This document shows, in pieces, positions 17,875 through 29,066 of a stretch of DNA of 64,000 nt (position 1 is its first letter; each line of letters starts with the position of its first letter). A program made the position numbers and the translations under genes. The notes below the pieces were generated by a model. It made no database searches. It saw nothing but the letters and a program-made list of their open reading frames with translations, and had not been told where the DNA came from. Source of the stretch: Saccharibacter floricola DSM 15669 (GTDB taxonomy: Bacteria; Pseudomonadota; Alphaproteobacteria; Acetobacterales; Acetobacteraceae); NCBI RefSeq assembly GCF_000378165.1, contig NZ_KB899334.1:248001-312000 (forward strand), given 5' to 3'.

Positions 17875-20133
17875 ATGAGGAAAAGTGATCCATCCCTCCA
17901 ATCAACGTCGTCCTCTGCCGCACGGACGATTCCTTCCAAAAAGCCATTCCTCTCGTGGATTTACGCGCCATCTCCCGCGGGCTTTATCTTTGCCTTACGC
18001 ACAACGCTTGCCGCTTGCCTTGCTTTAGGCCTTGCCTTCCTCATGGAGCTCGATAGCCCTGCTTGGGCAGCTATGACGGTGTGGTCTGTTGCTCAACTTA
18101 CACGCGGGGAAAGTCTTTCCAAAGCCCGTTGGCGTATTATTGGCACACTTATTGGGGCCTGCGCTGCTTTGGTATTCATGGGCATTTCCCCCCAAGCCCC
18201 TTGGCTCTTTTTCCCTCTCATCGCACTATGGATTGGCGTTTGCAGTGGCCTCGCAACGTTTGTAAGTAACTTCCGCTCCTACGCACTCGTCCTCGCAGGC
18301 TATACATGCTCCATCGTCTGTATGGATGCGGCACCGGACGGCAATAATGTTTTCACCTATGCGGTTTCCCGAAGCAGTTACATCGTTTTAGGCGTGCTAT
18401 GTGAGACCTTCGTCGCATTTCTTTTTTCTTTTAATTTAGAACGCCTCGCTCATTTACAGGTTCGCACAAAACTACAAGCTGCTCTTACGCTTATCTCTCA
18501 AACATTAAGCAATATTTTAGGCCAAGAGCGCGGGGCTCTCACAGCCGCCCGCAAACAATTCGGAACCATTCTACAGATGAATGACCAAATTGAATTTGCT
18601 GAAATGGAAATGGGTGCTCATGGCCATGAAGGGGATCATGCACGTGCAGCTCTGGCTGCTGTCTCCACGCTGCTATCACGTGGTTTTGGCCTCGCCACGC
18701 GCTTGCAACTTCTCTCTCATCAGCATCAAGATTTTGAAACCATTTCTGAGGAAATCTTAGTTTTCTTAAAAGCTTTTCCAGAACGCCTCGCAAGAGAAAG
18801 CGAAGTTCCCGATCTTCTAGCTGACCTTCAACATATACGCGATATTTGCCGCCAATATGCCGCTCCCCACCGCCTTGTCACCTATAAAAAAATAGATAAT
18901 CACTCTCAGCTAAACAGCCCTGAAGTTGATCTTCTCACAGCCAATGACGACGCTATCTTTTCACGCTCTGAACTTGATGAGCGCATTCTCTTCATTTCTT
19001 TGGGTGAGCTTCTTGGGGATTTAGAACAAGCTGTTTCAGAATATCACGCCAGCACACATAGTGTGCGTGGAGATCATTTCCAATTTCAACGCCATGCCCA
19101 TCGTGACACCAAGCTTGCTATTTATAATGGTATTCGTGGCGCTCTAGCCGTGCTTGTTACGTCGCTAATCTACGAAGTCACGGCTTGGCCCCAAGGACTT
19201 CATTTTATCGGTCTAACATCCTTAATATGCGGTCTTTACGCTACGCGTGAGAATCCCGTCTTGGGCACAACAAACTTCCTCAAAGGCACAGTAGCGGCTT
19301 GGTGCGTCGCGTGGATTTTAGTCATTGTTCTCATGCCAATGGTTAAAACCTACGAACCCTTGATGCTCATTATCGGCGGAGCGATGATGCTCGGCGGTTT
19401 AGCAAAAGCCAACCCCTCCACCGCCGGTGCTGCCTCCGCCTATGGTTTGCTTATGCCTTCCATGCTGGGCCTGCAAAACCACCATGTTATGGATGAAATG
19501 GCCTTTTATAATGACAATCTGGCCACTGTTTTGGCGGCTGTTGTCAGCGTATCTGTGTTCCGTAGTATTCTTCCTTTTAACAGCCAAGATGAACGCTTCC
19601 GGTTACGGCGCGCTATGTTGAGAGAACTACGTGTCCTCGCCCACCCTAATCATACTCCCAATATCAGCGCATGGGTTGGCCATAGTACGGACCGCTTTGC
19701 ACGTTTAGTCCGTCATACAGGCCCTACCGAAACACCTTTGATCGAGGCCTGTATTCAAGGAACATTGGCGACCCTCACTCTCGGCCTCAATATTATTCGC
19801 CTCCGTGCTCTCATGAACCGCGAATATCTTCCCGAAAGTGCACGCCGCCCCGTAGCCCTTGTCCTGCATTATATTGAGCATTCAACGAAGCGCCATGAAC
19901 GAGCCGCCCGTGTAGCGCGCGCGGCCATTCGTCGGCTACGCGCGCTTGATGCACAAGACGAGACCCATGACACCATCACACACCTAGAGATCACTCGTGC
20001 GCTCGCCTACCTTGTTGTGATTGCATATACACTTCACATGAACCGCAACTTCCTTGATGAAAGCAAACCTTTCATGGGGGAAGAACCTGTAAGTGCGACA
20101 ACAAATCCATTGCCACAACCTCAACCGATATAA
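17875..20133 (+). CDS. FUSC family transporter (aromatic acid exporter-like)
   Basis: A 752-residue protein with two membrane blocks, at about residues 30-190 and 410-570, and two cytoplasmic helical regions between and after them. This repeated layout is the fusaric acid resistance (FUSC/AaeB) family, inner membrane parts of efflux systems for aromatic acids. No HlyD-type adaptor or outer membrane channel gene is next to it, so either it works alone or its partners lie elsewhere. It begins 33 bases after the UdgX gene. Confidence 0.85.
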   Translation: MRKSDPSLQSTSSSAARTIPSKKPFLSWIYAPSPAGFIFALRTTLAACLALGLAFLMELDSPAWAAMTVWSVAQLTRGESLSKARWRIIGTLIGACAALVFMGISPQAPWLFFPLIALWIGVCSGLATFVSNFRSYALVLAGYTCSIVCMDAAPDGNNVFTYAVSRSSYIVLGVLCETFVAFLFSFNLERLAHLQVRTKLQAALTLISQTLSNILGQERGALTAARKQFGTILQMNDQIEFAEMEMGAHGHEGDHARAALAAVSTLLSRGFGLATRLQLLSHQHQDFETISEEILVFLKAFPERLARESEVPDLLADLQHIRDICRQYAAPHRLVTYKKIDNHSQLNSPEVDLLTANDDAIFSRSELDERILFISLGELLGDLEQAVSEYHASTHSVRGDHFQFQRHAHRDTKLAIYNGIRGALAVLVTSLIYEVTAWPQGLHFIGLTSLICGLYATRENPVLGTTNFLKGTVAAWCVAWILVIVLMPMVKTYEPLMLIIGGAMMLGGLAKANPSTAGAASAYGLLMPSMLGLQNHHVMDEMAFYNDNLATVLAAVVSVSVFRSILPFNSQDERFRLRRAMLRELRVLAHPNHTPNISAWVGHSTDRFARLVRHTGPTETPLIEACIQGTLATLTLGLNIIRLRALMNREYLPESARRPVALVLHYIEHSTKRHERAARVARAAIRRLRALDAQDETHDTITHLEITRALAYLVVIAYTLHMNRNFLDESKPFMGEEPVSATTNPLPQPQPI

Positions 20134-20313
20134 GCCGATAGAGTAGGAAAGCCCTGCCTCACGTAATGCTCTCCTGCTCCTGTCGGAAGGGCAGAATGGC
20201 GTATTTCAACTCTGTCAATGCACTCTTGAAGCCAAACCGAACACCATTAAAGGCTCACACATCGCGTTCTTGAAAACTTATAACAGAAAGGGAAAATGTG
20301 GGGAGTAGTAATA

Positions 20314-20403
<90 letters not shown>

Positions 20404-20715
20404 ATCAATTATCATCAGCTTTGGATATATTAAGGTCGAACCAAAAACTGACAGCCGGCTTATGGCCTTATTTTTCTTTCATTGCAAGAGGGGAACCTAC
20501 AGCTTTTCTTCAAAAAAGCTCATCCTGCTGGGCTAAATTGCCTTCTTTAGTGCTTTCTAGTTGACGAGACCTGCACAAACCCTGTAGTGAATGCCCGTTC
20601 TTTCCGTATTTTCTTCCCTATGAGGAAATATAGAAAGGGGCCAATGACAAAAAGCGAGCGGGCCCTTGCTTGAAAGCAGGCGCCAAGGCTTCGGTAACGT
20701 AAAAGAGAGTTTTGC
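20404..20715. other. Intergenic region between tRNA-Ser and rplU
   Basis: A 312-base gap holding the promoters of minus-strand tRNA-Ser and plus-strand rplU. A TTGACG at 20561-20566 followed 18 bases later by TAGTGA is a weak plus-strand promoter candidate, about 130 bases upstream of rplU. I see no convincing small gene. The long reading frames on the minus strand here are shadows that continue across rplU. Confidence 0.35.
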
Positions 20716-21030
20716 ATGTTTGCAGTCATCCGCACGGGCGGAAAACAGTACCGCGTCGCAAAAGACGCCATCCTGAAGGTCGAGAAACTGGAAGCGGAAG
20801 CAGGAAGCACCGTGACCTTCTCTGACATCCTTATGGTTGGTGGTGATAAGGGCGTGGAAATTGGCGCACCAACCGTTAAAGGGGCTTCTGTCACTGCTGA
20901 GGTTGTTGCACAAGACCGTAACCCGAAGGTCATTATCTTCAAGAAGCGTCGCCGTCAGAACAGCCGTCGCAAAAATGGCCACCGTCAGCCTGTGACGGTG
21001 CTGCGTGTTACCGGGATCAGCGCTTCCTAA
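20716..21030 (+). CDS. rplU: 50S ribosomal protein L21
   Basis: A 104-residue L21, starting [20 protein letters not shown], with the conserved [16 protein letters not shown] basic block near residue 75. First gene of the rplU-rpmA-obgE-proB group. Confidence 0.97.
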   Translation: MFAVIRTGGKQYRVAKDAILKVEKLEAEAGSTVTFSDILMVGGDKGVEIGAPTVKGASVTAEVVAQDRNPKVIIFKKRRRQNSRRKNGHRQPVTVLRVTGISAS

Positions 21031-21060
21031 TCTGATTGACCTTTTAAGGAGACACAAACC

Positions 21061-21327
21061 ATGGCACAAAAAAAAGCAGGCGGCTCCAGCCGTAATGGAC
21101 GCGACAGTGAAGGCCGTCGTCTTGGTGTGAAGAAATTCGGTGGCGAAAGCGTCATCGCAGGCAACATCATCATCCGTCAGCGTGGCACGAAAGTTTGCCC
21201 TGGCGAGAATGTAGGCATGGGCCGTGACCATACCCTCTTCTCCCTCGTTGATGGTCGCGTTCGCTTCCAGCGCCGCACAAACGGCAAAGTTCACGTTTCC
21301 GTCGCTTTGGCAGAAGCTGCTGAATAA
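21061..21327 (+). CDS. rpmA: 50S ribosomal protein L27
   Basis: An 88-residue L27, starting [20 protein letters not shown], whose N-terminal tail reaches the peptidyl transferase centre. It starts 30 bases after rplU with AAGGAG upstream and is followed by a terminator before obgE. Confidence 0.97.
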   Translation: MAQKKAGGSSRNGRDSEGRRLGVKKFGGESVIAGNIIIRQRGTKVCPGENVGMGRDHTLFSLVDGRVRFQRRTNGKVHVSVALAEAAE

Positions 21328-21365
21328 AAACCTTTTTCTCTGCCGTTGGTAGATGATAGGTAAGA

Positions 21366-21402
21366 AAAAGGGCCGGCTCCTTGCGGGGTTCGGCCCTTTT
21401 TC
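21366..21402 (+). terminator. Rho-independent terminator after rpmA
   Basis: AAGGGCCG and CGGCCCTT form an 8-bp stem with a partly paired inner loop, followed by TTTTTC. It separates the ribosomal protein genes from obgE. Confidence 0.85.
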
Positions 21403-21409
21403 TTGTTAA

Positions 21410-22447
<1,038 letters not shown>

Positions 22448-22448
22448 G

Positions 22449-23579
22449 ATGACACTCTTCGCAGAGAAACAGCGCCTCGTCCTAAAGATAGGCAGCGCTC
22501 TACTGGTAGATCCAGATACTGGAGTCCTCCGTCAAGATTGGCTTAATAGCCTCTGCGAAGATATCCATACCTTCCACCAGCATGACTATGAGATCATCGT
22601 GGTTTCCTCCGGTGCTGTTGCTCTTGCGCGGCACCAAACCAACTACATGCACCAGCGCTTAAAACTCGGCGAGAAGCAAGCTCTCGCAAGTATTGGGCAG
22701 GTCGGCATTGCCAATGCCTGGCAACAGGCCTTAGCCCAACGGGGTTTGATGGCAGCACAGGTTCTACTGACACCAGACGATACTGAAGACCGCAAACGTC
22801 ATCTTAATGCCCGTAGGACAATTGATACGATCCTTAGTCTCGGAGCTGTCCCAGTCATTAACGAGAATGACACGCTCTCGACAGAAGAACTTCGCTTTGG
22901 AGACAATGACCGTCTCGCAGCACGCATTGCCCAAATGCTAAATGCCAAAACTCTTATTCTCTTTTCTGATATTGATGGTCTTTATAGCGCTGACCCACGC
23001 ACAAACCCCGAAGCGAAACACATCTCTATTGTAGAGCATATCACCGATGATATTATGGCAGCAGGCGGTGATGCCCCTTCTGCCTTTTCCTCTGGAGGAA
23101 TGCGCACAAAATTACAAGCTGCTCAAATCGCCACACGTGCAGATTGTGACATGATCATTACTAAAGGGGAACGTTTTCATCCCCTCTCTGCCCTGCAAAA
23201 CGGCGCCTTACATACGCGCTTTCTTGCGCAACCTGATTGCGGCTCTGCACGGAAACGTTGGATTGCCAGCACACTCCGCCCAGAAGGCAGTGTGAGCCTT
23301 GATAAGGGCGCTGTAGATGCTCTCCAGCATGGTGCCTCTGTACTTTCTGCAGGCGTTACTCATATTGAAGGGCACTTCGACGACGGCGCTGTCGTCGCTC
23401 TCACCCTTAGTAATGGAGAGACCATCGGCTATGGGGTGATTGATTACAATGACGAACAATCACGCGCGATGCTTGGTCATCGCTCAACAGAGAGCGATGA
23501 CCAAGACACCCAACAACGTCATAGCGTTATGATCCACCGCAATAATTTAGCGCTGGAAACACCTATGAAGTCCAAATAA
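22449..23579 (+). CDS. proB: Glutamate 5-kinase
   Basis: A 376-residue ProB, first enzyme of proline synthesis, which phosphorylates glutamate. The kinase domain (LVLKIGSALLVDPDTG, VVSSGAVALA, NENDTLSTEELRFGDND) covers about residues 1-260, and a PUA domain follows (SVSLDKGAVDALQHGASVL). The start is one base after the obgE stop. The usual partner proA does not follow; the gene ends 17 bases inside the convergent lutC. Confidence 0.95.
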   Translation: MTLFAEKQRLVLKIGSALLVDPDTGVLRQDWLNSLCEDIHTFHQHDYEIIVVSSGAVALARHQTNYMHQRLKLGEKQALASIGQVGIANAWQQALAQRGLMAAQVLLTPDDTEDRKRHLNARRTIDTILSLGAVPVINENDTLSTEELRFGDNDRLAARIAQMLNAKTLILFSDIDGLYSADPRTNPEAKHISIVEHITDDIMAAGGDAPSAFSSGGMRTKLQAAQIATRADCDMIITKGERFHPLSALQNGALHTRFLAQPDCGSARKRWIASTLRPEGSVSLDKGAVDALQHGASVLSAGVTHIEGHFDDGAVVALTLSNGETIGYGVIDYNDEQSRAMLGHRSTESDDQDTQQRHSVMIHRNNLALETPMKSK

Positions 23580-24171
23580 GGGATAAAGTGCGTACACCTT
23601 GTGCTCCGCGGATCAAAACACCTTGAATATCTGCCGTTGCTGATGGACCACTCATCAACACACCATAAAAGGCCGTTTTGAACTCAGAACGCTCTTGATA
23701 CGCCGTATGCATATTCGCCGTAAGCTCCTCACGTGAGAGAAGCACAACTAAATGCTGCGCAAGATGCACATCGGCTAAATGATCAAAAAGCTCTACCTCA
23801 CTCAGGAAGATAGACCCCATTTCAGCAATGCCAAATGGGGATCTTACCACCATGACATCAACCTCATTGGACTGCTCATGAGTTTTTAGGTCCGTAATTT
23901 TCAACGTCCCTTCAACCTCTGGCACAGCGCTACAGATTGACGTCGTGTTTGGGAAACGGGCACGCACCACGTCTTCAATAGTTTGGCCAGCCTTTTGTGG
24001 AAGAACCTCGCCCCCCATAAGCTGTAAGCTCTTTTCAAAGCGCTCAATAGATTTATCTAAATCCCCCAAGACCTTTACTGGGGGCAACTCATAGTCGTCT
24101 TCTCGTGGAATACGGTTCCGACGCAGCTTATCTAAAATAGTATCACGCGAACTCATAGCTTCCTCCGTCAT
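23563..24171 (-). CDS. lutC: Lactate utilisation protein C (LUD domain)
   Basis: A 202-residue LUD-domain protein. The conserved C-terminal part reads VDVMVVRSPFGIAEMGSIFLSE and, near the end, GPSATADIQGVLIRGAQGV. LutC is the third subunit of the LutABC complex that oxidises L-lactate to pyruvate. The start ATG overlaps the lutB stop by four bases (ATGA). Confidence 0.93.
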   Translation of the reverse strand: MTEEAMSSRDTILDKLRRNRIPREDDYELPPVKVLGDLDKSIERFEKSLQLMGGEVLPQKAGQTIEDVVRARFPNTTSICSAVPEVEGTLKITDLKTHEQSNEVDVMVVRSPFGIAEMGSIFLSEVELFDHLADVHLAQHLVVLLSREELTANMHTAYQERSEFKTAFYGVLMSGPSATADIQGVLIRGAQGVRTLSLIWTS

Positions 24172-25577
24172 GCTGACTCATGCTCCTTCTTGGTCGATGT
24201 CTTCAGACGGTTCTTGCGATACCAACTGTTGAAGGTCTCTTTGACAGGATGAGGAAGTTCGCGATGTTTTCCCCATGGGTTCAGATAATTATAGAGAACA
24301 AAGCGCGGCATTGTTTTAAGCGCAATCTCTGTTCCTTCAATAGACACGCGATAAAGGCGCGGCTGTGCCAAAAGACGCCCGGCCATTTTCATGATTTCAC
24401 GCTTTACAAACGGAATGTCATGCTTCTCAGCAAGCACTCGCCGCCAGTCGTAAATTTGCTCATGAATATTGATCTCAACCGGGCAAACATTTGAACAACT
24501 GCCATTCATCGTGGAGGCAAAAGGCAACGTGCTGAATTTTTTAGCATTAAAGGTGGGATCAATAATGGCACCAATCGGCCCTGAATACACAGACCCATAA
24601 GACTGACCACCCGACCGGCGATAGACTGGACACGTATTCATGCACGCACCACAGCGAATGCATTTTAATGATGACCAGAATTGCGGCATTGCAAGACGGT
24701 CTGAACGCCCATTATCTACCAAGATGACATGCATCTCACCGCCCTTACGGGGGCCACGGAAATGCGTCGTATATTGCGTAATTGGGGAACCTAAAGCACT
24801 GCGTGACAAAAGACGTACAAACACGCCAAGGTCTTCTACACGCGGAACTAAACGTTCAATCCCTAATGTCGCAATATGCACATTGGGAAGATTAGCACTC
24901 AAATCCGCATTGCCCTCATTGGTGCAAACGACAAACCCACCAGTCTCTGCAACAATGAAGTTACCACCAGTCATTCCCGTATCACCACTGAGCAGAACAG
25001 GCCGTGCAGCCTCGCGTTGTGCTTCTGCCAGTTTATGCGGATCTGTAATATTAGGATCCGTACCGTAATACTTAGCGAATATTTTTGCGACATCGCCAGT
25101 CAATTTCTGCACAGCAGGCACAACCACATGGCTCGGCAACTGATGATCAAGTTGCTGAATGCGTTCACCAAGGTCCGTCTCTGTCACCGTAATCCCGCGC
25201 GGTTCAAGATACTCTCGCATCTCGCACTCATCGGTGATCATCGATTTACTTTTGATGAGAGACTTCGCACCGTGCTTGCCCATAATCTCAGCAACGATAC
25301 GGTTATGTTCTGCTCCATCCCGTGCCCAATGAACATGAATGCCATTACGACGCGCGTTTTCTTCAAACTGCTCCAGATATGTCGGAAGATTTGCTAACGT
25401 ATGCTCTTTAATACGAGACGCTCTATCACGCAGCTCCTGCCATTCCGGCATCCCATGCATTTGCTGGTCACGCTTTTGGCGCATATCCCACAAACGCTCA
25501 TCATGGAAAAGGCGATGCGGATCATCTTCCAGAAATTCAGCAGCCGCTTGAGCATGTTTTACAGGTTTATTACTCAT
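24168..25577 (-). CDS. lutB: Lactate utilisation iron-sulfur protein B
   Basis: A 469-residue LutB/LldF. An N-terminal LUD domain (residues about 60-300, with LSGDTGMTGGNFIVAETGG) is followed by two cluster-binding motifs, CIRCGACMNTCP and CSNVCPVEIN, and a C-terminal helical domain. It passes electrons from lactate oxidation. The start overlaps the lutA stop by four bases, so lutA, lutB and lutC are translationally coupled. Confidence 0.95.
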   Translation of the reverse strand: MSNKPVKHAQAAAEFLEDDPHRLFHDERLWDMRQKRDQQMHGMPEWQELRDRASRIKEHTLANLPTYLEQFEENARRNGIHVHWARDGAEHNRIVAEIMGKHGAKSLIKSKSMITDECEMREYLEPRGITVTETDLGERIQQLDHQLPSHVVVPAVQKLTGDVAKIFAKYYGTDPNITDPHKLAEAQREAARPVLLSGDTGMTGGNFIVAETGGFVVCTNEGNADLSANLPNVHIATLGIERLVPRVEDLGVFVRLLSRSALGSPITQYTTHFRGPRKGGEMHVILVDNGRSDRLAMPQFWSSLKCIRCGACMNTCPVYRRSGGQSYGSVYSGPIGAIIDPTFNAKKFSTLPFASTMNGSCSNVCPVEINIHEQIYDWRRVLAEKHDIPFVKREIMKMAGRLLAQPRLYRVSIEGTEIALKTMPRFVLYNYLNPWGKHRELPHPVKETFNSWYRKNRLKTSTKKEHESA

Positions 25578-26320
25578 GCCCGGGCTCCATTCAAAATCTC
25601 AGCAATATGAATAAATTTAATGGGAACACCATTACGCTCAGCACAGCCCTGCTGATGCATCATGCATGACGTATCAGCAGAAACGATATATTCTGCTCCT
25701 GCATTATGGTGATCCGTCACCTTATCCAGCCCCATCCGTGAAGAAACAGCTTCTTCTGTCACCGAGTATGTCCCACCAAACCCACAGCATTCATCTGGAC
25801 GTTTCGGCTTAGCGAACTCAATTCCCTTCACAGCAGAGAGAAGATCCATCGGTTTGGAGAAAAACGGCTCATTACGTTCAGACATACTCGCCGTGCGTAA
25901 TGCGCGCAAAGTCCCACAACTATTATGAAGCCCAACTTTGTGCGGAAACTCGGCCCATGGGAACTCACGCACTTTCAAAATATCATGAATGAACTCCACG
26001 AGTTCATACGTATTTTGACGAATATGTTTGACGGCGTCAGTCTGCTCAATGGCGTCGAAATTATCCCGAATGTGATGTACACAGCTACCAGATGGCGCGA
26101 CAATTACATCATATTTAGAAAAATTCCGAACGAAGAGCTCTTCCGTTTCACGGGCATCTTTATTACACCCCGAATTAGCCATTGGCTGGCCGCAACATGT
26201 TTGATCCATTGGGTACTCGGCCTCTTGCCCAAGCTTCTCCAACAGTTCAAGCGTCGCGATCCCTGTCTTTGGATAAAACGCATCTATGTAACACGGAATA
26301 AAAAGTCCTATTTTCATCAT
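25574..26320 (-). CDS. lutA: Lactate utilisation protein A (CCG-domain)
   Basis: A 248-residue LutA/LldE. It carries two cysteine-rich CCG motifs, in DQTCCGQPMANSGC and DECCGFGGTYSV, which bind an iron-sulfur cluster in this and related heterodisulfide reductase-like proteins. The start is uncertain: ATG ATG at 26320/26317 gives the usual MKIGLFIPCY beginning, and an ATG at 26329 is possible. No lactate permease or GntR regulator gene is adjacent. Confidence 0.93.
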   Translation of the reverse strand: MMKIGLFIPCYIDAFYPKTGIATLELLEKLGQEAEYPMDQTCCGQPMANSGCNKDARETEELFVRNFSKYDVIVAPSGSCVHHIRDNFDAIEQTDAVKHIRQNTYELVEFIHDILKVREFPWAEFPHKVGLHNSCGTLRALRTASMSERNEPFFSKPMDLLSAVKGIEFAKPKRPDECCGFGGTYSVTEEAVSSRMGLDKVTDHHNAGAEYIVSADTSCMMHQQGCAERNGVPIKFIHIAEILNGARA

Positions 26321-26434
26321 CCACCACATATCAAATAAAAACAAATCGTTACATCTTCATAGGTACAAACATCCCCAGCTCTACGTCATCGTAAAGTCCT
26401 CACTTCCATTATTTAATTGCTGGGATAAGCCCAA

Positions 26435-26464
26435 TGGGGAGAAGGCCAGAGATACCTCTCCCCA
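26435..26464 (-). terminator. Hairpin downstream of alsS
   Basis: TGGGGAGA and TCTCCCCA are perfect 8-bp arms with a 14-base loop, 17 bases after the alsS stop on the minus strand. There is no U tract. It may partly separate alsDS from lutABC. Confidence 0.4.
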
Positions 26465-26480
26465 CGGATTTTAGTAGCCC

Positions 26481-28175
26481 TTAGGCTGAAGCGGCCGTTT
26501 CACCGCGTAACTCTGCTAATGGTGCCATCAGGTTGGCATTATCAGCATAATCAACCGGAATCTCGATAACGACCGGCCCTTGTGTTTCCATACCTTCACG
26601 CAAAGCAGCATGGAGGCTTTCCACACTATTCACCTTGAGCCCCTTCGCCCCACAGGAACGTGCAAAAGCTGCAAAGTCGATCGGGCCAAAAGCAACAGCC
26701 GCATCACGACCATATTTCTTCTGCTCTTGGATGCGCACCATGTTGAAGTGATGGTCAACCCACACAAGATGGATCAAATTGCTCTTCAGACGGACGGCTG
26801 TTTCCAGATCCATTGAAGACATCATGAAGCCACCGTCCCCAGAAACAGAAATAACCTTCTGGGATGGGTTCACCAAGCTTGCAGCCATACCCCATGGCAG
26901 ACCGACACCCATTGTCTGCTGACCATTGCTGATGAGAATCTGACGCGCGCGGAACGCATGCAGATAACGTGCCAGCCAGATATGGAAAGACCCCATATCG
27001 AAGCACAAGGTCACGTCTTGATCCACAAATGGCTGAAGTGACTTCACCACTTCCAACGGATGCAACATGCCCTGACACGTGCTGCGTGCATTCGCAAAGG
27101 CAGCCTTTTGCGTTGAGCGATAAGCTTCTAGAATTCTCGTCAACTCAGCAGCAGGGTTCAGCGCACCGACTTCCTCTGTCAGTTCAGAAACTGTGTCCGA
27201 GATCCCACCAACTAGCTCAACAGATGGATTGAAGGCATTGTCCAGCAATGCAGGGATCACATCAATATTGATAAGCGGACGATCCTTCTTGAGGTTCCAC
27301 AGCTGTGGATCATACTCAATAGGGTTATATCCAATGGTCACCACCAAATCAGCTTCATGCAGAAGATGGTCACCATGCTGGTTACGGAACAGGCCAATAC
27401 GCCCACCGAACTGAGGAAGAAGATCGCGAGAGATTGCTCCTGCTGCCTGATAGCACCCTACGACAGCGACGCCAGTTTTCTTAACAAACTCGCATACAGC
27501 CGCGGCATTTTCGGGTGTGCTCGCCATCATTCCTAGCAGAACGACAGGCTTCTTAGCAGCTTTCAACGCACGCGCTGCTTCCTTGATCACATCTTTAGGA
27601 GCAGGACCGTTTTTAGGCGTATCACGACCCGCCAAGACAGCTTGATCGGCTGGCAGACCAAGAACATCCATCGGCGTGCTCACAAAAGCCCCACCAGGAC
27701 GGCCACCTTCAGCTGCACGGAATGCATTAGCGATAATTTCTGATGTCGCAGCCGGCCCACCGATTTCAGCACTATATTTCGTGACCGGACGCAGCATGCT
27801 CACTGTATCCATGCTCTGATGGGTCAGCTTCACGAGGTCAGCACGTCCAACAGCGCCACCAATAGCAAGCATTGGATCAGCTTCTGATGTTGCTGTTGCG
27901 AGACCTGTCGTCAGGTTGGAAACCCCTGGCCCGGATGTCGCAATAGCCACGCCAGCCTTACCGGTGATACGCCCTAGTCCGCCTGCAATAAAAGCAGCGT
28001 TCTGCTCATGACGCGTTACAACCGTCTCAATAGATGAATCTTCTAACGCCTCAAAAAGACGGTCAATCTTCGCCCCTGGAATACCAAAAACGTGCTTAAC
28101 ACCATGTGCTTCTAGATTGCGAACGATCAGTTCCGCGGCACAAGGGGTTTCCCCCTCTGCTTTTTTCTGGGTCAT
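26481..28175 (-). CDS. alsS: Acetolactate synthase, catabolic type
   Basis: A 564-residue thiamine diphosphate enzyme that joins two pyruvates into acetolactate. The cofactor glutamate is in VTRHEQNAAFIAGGLGR and the diphosphate/Mg motif runs from GDGGFMMSSMDLE to the asparagine in HHFNMV. The single-subunit length, the lack of a regulatory-subunit gene beside it and the adjacent decarboxylase point to the AlsS role in acetoin formation rather than valine synthesis. It is downstream of alsD on the same strand with an 83-base gap. Confidence 0.93.
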   Translation of the reverse strand: MTQKKAEGETPCAAELIVRNLEAHGVKHVFGIPGAKIDRLFEALEDSSIETVVTRHEQNAAFIAGGLGRITGKAGVAIATSGPGVSNLTTGLATATSEADPMLAIGGAVGRADLVKLTHQSMDTVSMLRPVTKYSAEIGGPAATSEIIANAFRAAEGGRPGGAFVSTPMDVLGLPADQAVLAGRDTPKNGPAPKDVIKEAARALKAAKKPVVLLGMMASTPENAAAVCEFVKKTGVAVVGCYQAAGAISRDLLPQFGGRIGLFRNQHGDHLLHEADLVVTIGYNPIEYDPQLWNLKKDRPLINIDVIPALLDNAFNPSVELVGGISDTVSELTEEVGALNPAAELTRILEAYRSTQKAAFANARSTCQGMLHPLEVVKSLQPFVDQDVTLCFDMGSFHIWLARYLHAFRARQILISNGQQTMGVGLPWGMAASLVNPSQKVISVSGDGGFMMSSMDLETAVRLKSNLIHLVWVDHHFNMVRIQEQKKYGRDAAVAFGPIDFAAFARSCGAKGLKVNSVESLHAALREGMETQGPVVIEIPVDYADNANLMAPLAELRGETAASA

Positions 28176-28258
28176 GTTTTAAATCCTGCAAAGCGACCTG
28201 CGAAATTCCCCAAAGGTGCCGCAGGCCAGAAAACGCGATTAAACGAAAGAGATTAGCC

Positions 28259-29008
28259 TCAACCGCCTTCAGCTGTATGAATAGCTTCGCTCAAACCAGC
28301 TGGAAGGAGATCAGCCTCTGCAAACTCTTTGTGCCGCGGCAGTGCAATCTCTAGGTCAGAGATACGAGCCACCTCCAGCTTGCCACGTAGCACGCGGTAG
28401 TCTGTGACATGGCCACCATGCTTGCGGTCATCACTCAGCACATGCAGATGATACCCAGCAACATTAATACCCTGCATGTAAGGTGGGGTCCGGAACCCTA
28501 GCATCATACCGCTGATATTATTCATCGTGAAGGTAGGCTGTTTGGCCACAACCTCAAGCATCCCTGGATAAGGACGGCACTGACAGAACACTGTGCGCGT
28601 ATCGACCTTCTCAAACTCACCCGTAAAGCGAACAGCACCAAATAAATTTGGGTTATCAAGCATCTTATTCACCAGCGCTTCGAACTCTGCTTTGCCTAGC
28701 GGCTGGTCAATTGTAATGGTTTGCTCGGGTTCAAAATGAGTAACACAGGCAAAAGGTGTTTTAAGATCACTTGGTACATCTGAGGCAATTCCCTCAGAGC
28801 GGAATTGACGCACCTCACGACCTGTGACGATCATCTCGCCATCAAGCGCATTAAAGGTGCCCAGACCGAAATCACCGTGTTCCAGCAATTCGTCCATGGT
28901 CATCTCACCATCATAAACAGCATCAAGCAATGCTGCCATGGTCGAGGTCTGGAAAAGACGGTTAGGCCGTATTGCCGATGAAGCGTCTTTACCTGAACGT
29001 TGAGTCAT
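28259..29008 (-). CDS. alsD: Acetolactate decarboxylase
   Basis: A 249-residue AlsD/BudA that decarboxylates acetolactate to acetoin. The family block GYHLHVLSDDRKHGGH carries the zinc-binding histidines, and the N-terminal part starts with LFQTSTMAALLDAVYDGEM. The ATG at 29008 follows AGGGGGCC; the longer frame to 29050 crosses the promoter. First gene of alsD-alsS, divergent from a LysR gene. Confidence 0.94.
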   Translation of the reverse strand: MTQRSGKDASSAIRPNRLFQTSTMAALLDAVYDGEMTMDELLEHGDFGLGTFNALDGEMIVTGREVRQFRSEGIASDVPSDLKTPFACVTHFEPEQTITIDQPLGKAEFEALVNKMLDNPNLFGAVRFTGEFEKVDTRTVFCQCRPYPGMLEVVAKQPTFTMNNISGMMLGFRTPPYMQGINVAGYHLHVLSDDRKHGGHVTDYRVLRGKLEVARISDLEIALPRHKEFAEADLLPAGLSEAIHTAEGG

Positions 29009-29037
29009 ATGGCCCCCTGTTACGTTTAACGAGGAAC

Positions 29038-29066
29038 ACATTAGAACCACAAAGGATTAACTGCAA
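29038..29066 (-). promoter_or_regulatory. Candidate alsDS promoter
   Basis: On the minus strand TTGCAG (29061-29066) and TAATGT (29038-29043) are spaced by exactly 17 bases, about 30 bases before the alsD start. The upstream edge abuts the palindrome at 29067-29094. Confidence 0.5.

Noticed and set aside
20557-21294. A 245-codon minus-strand open frame across rplU and rpmA
   Set aside because: It is antisense to two certain ribosomal protein genes, has no ribosome binding site and no recognisable protein motif.
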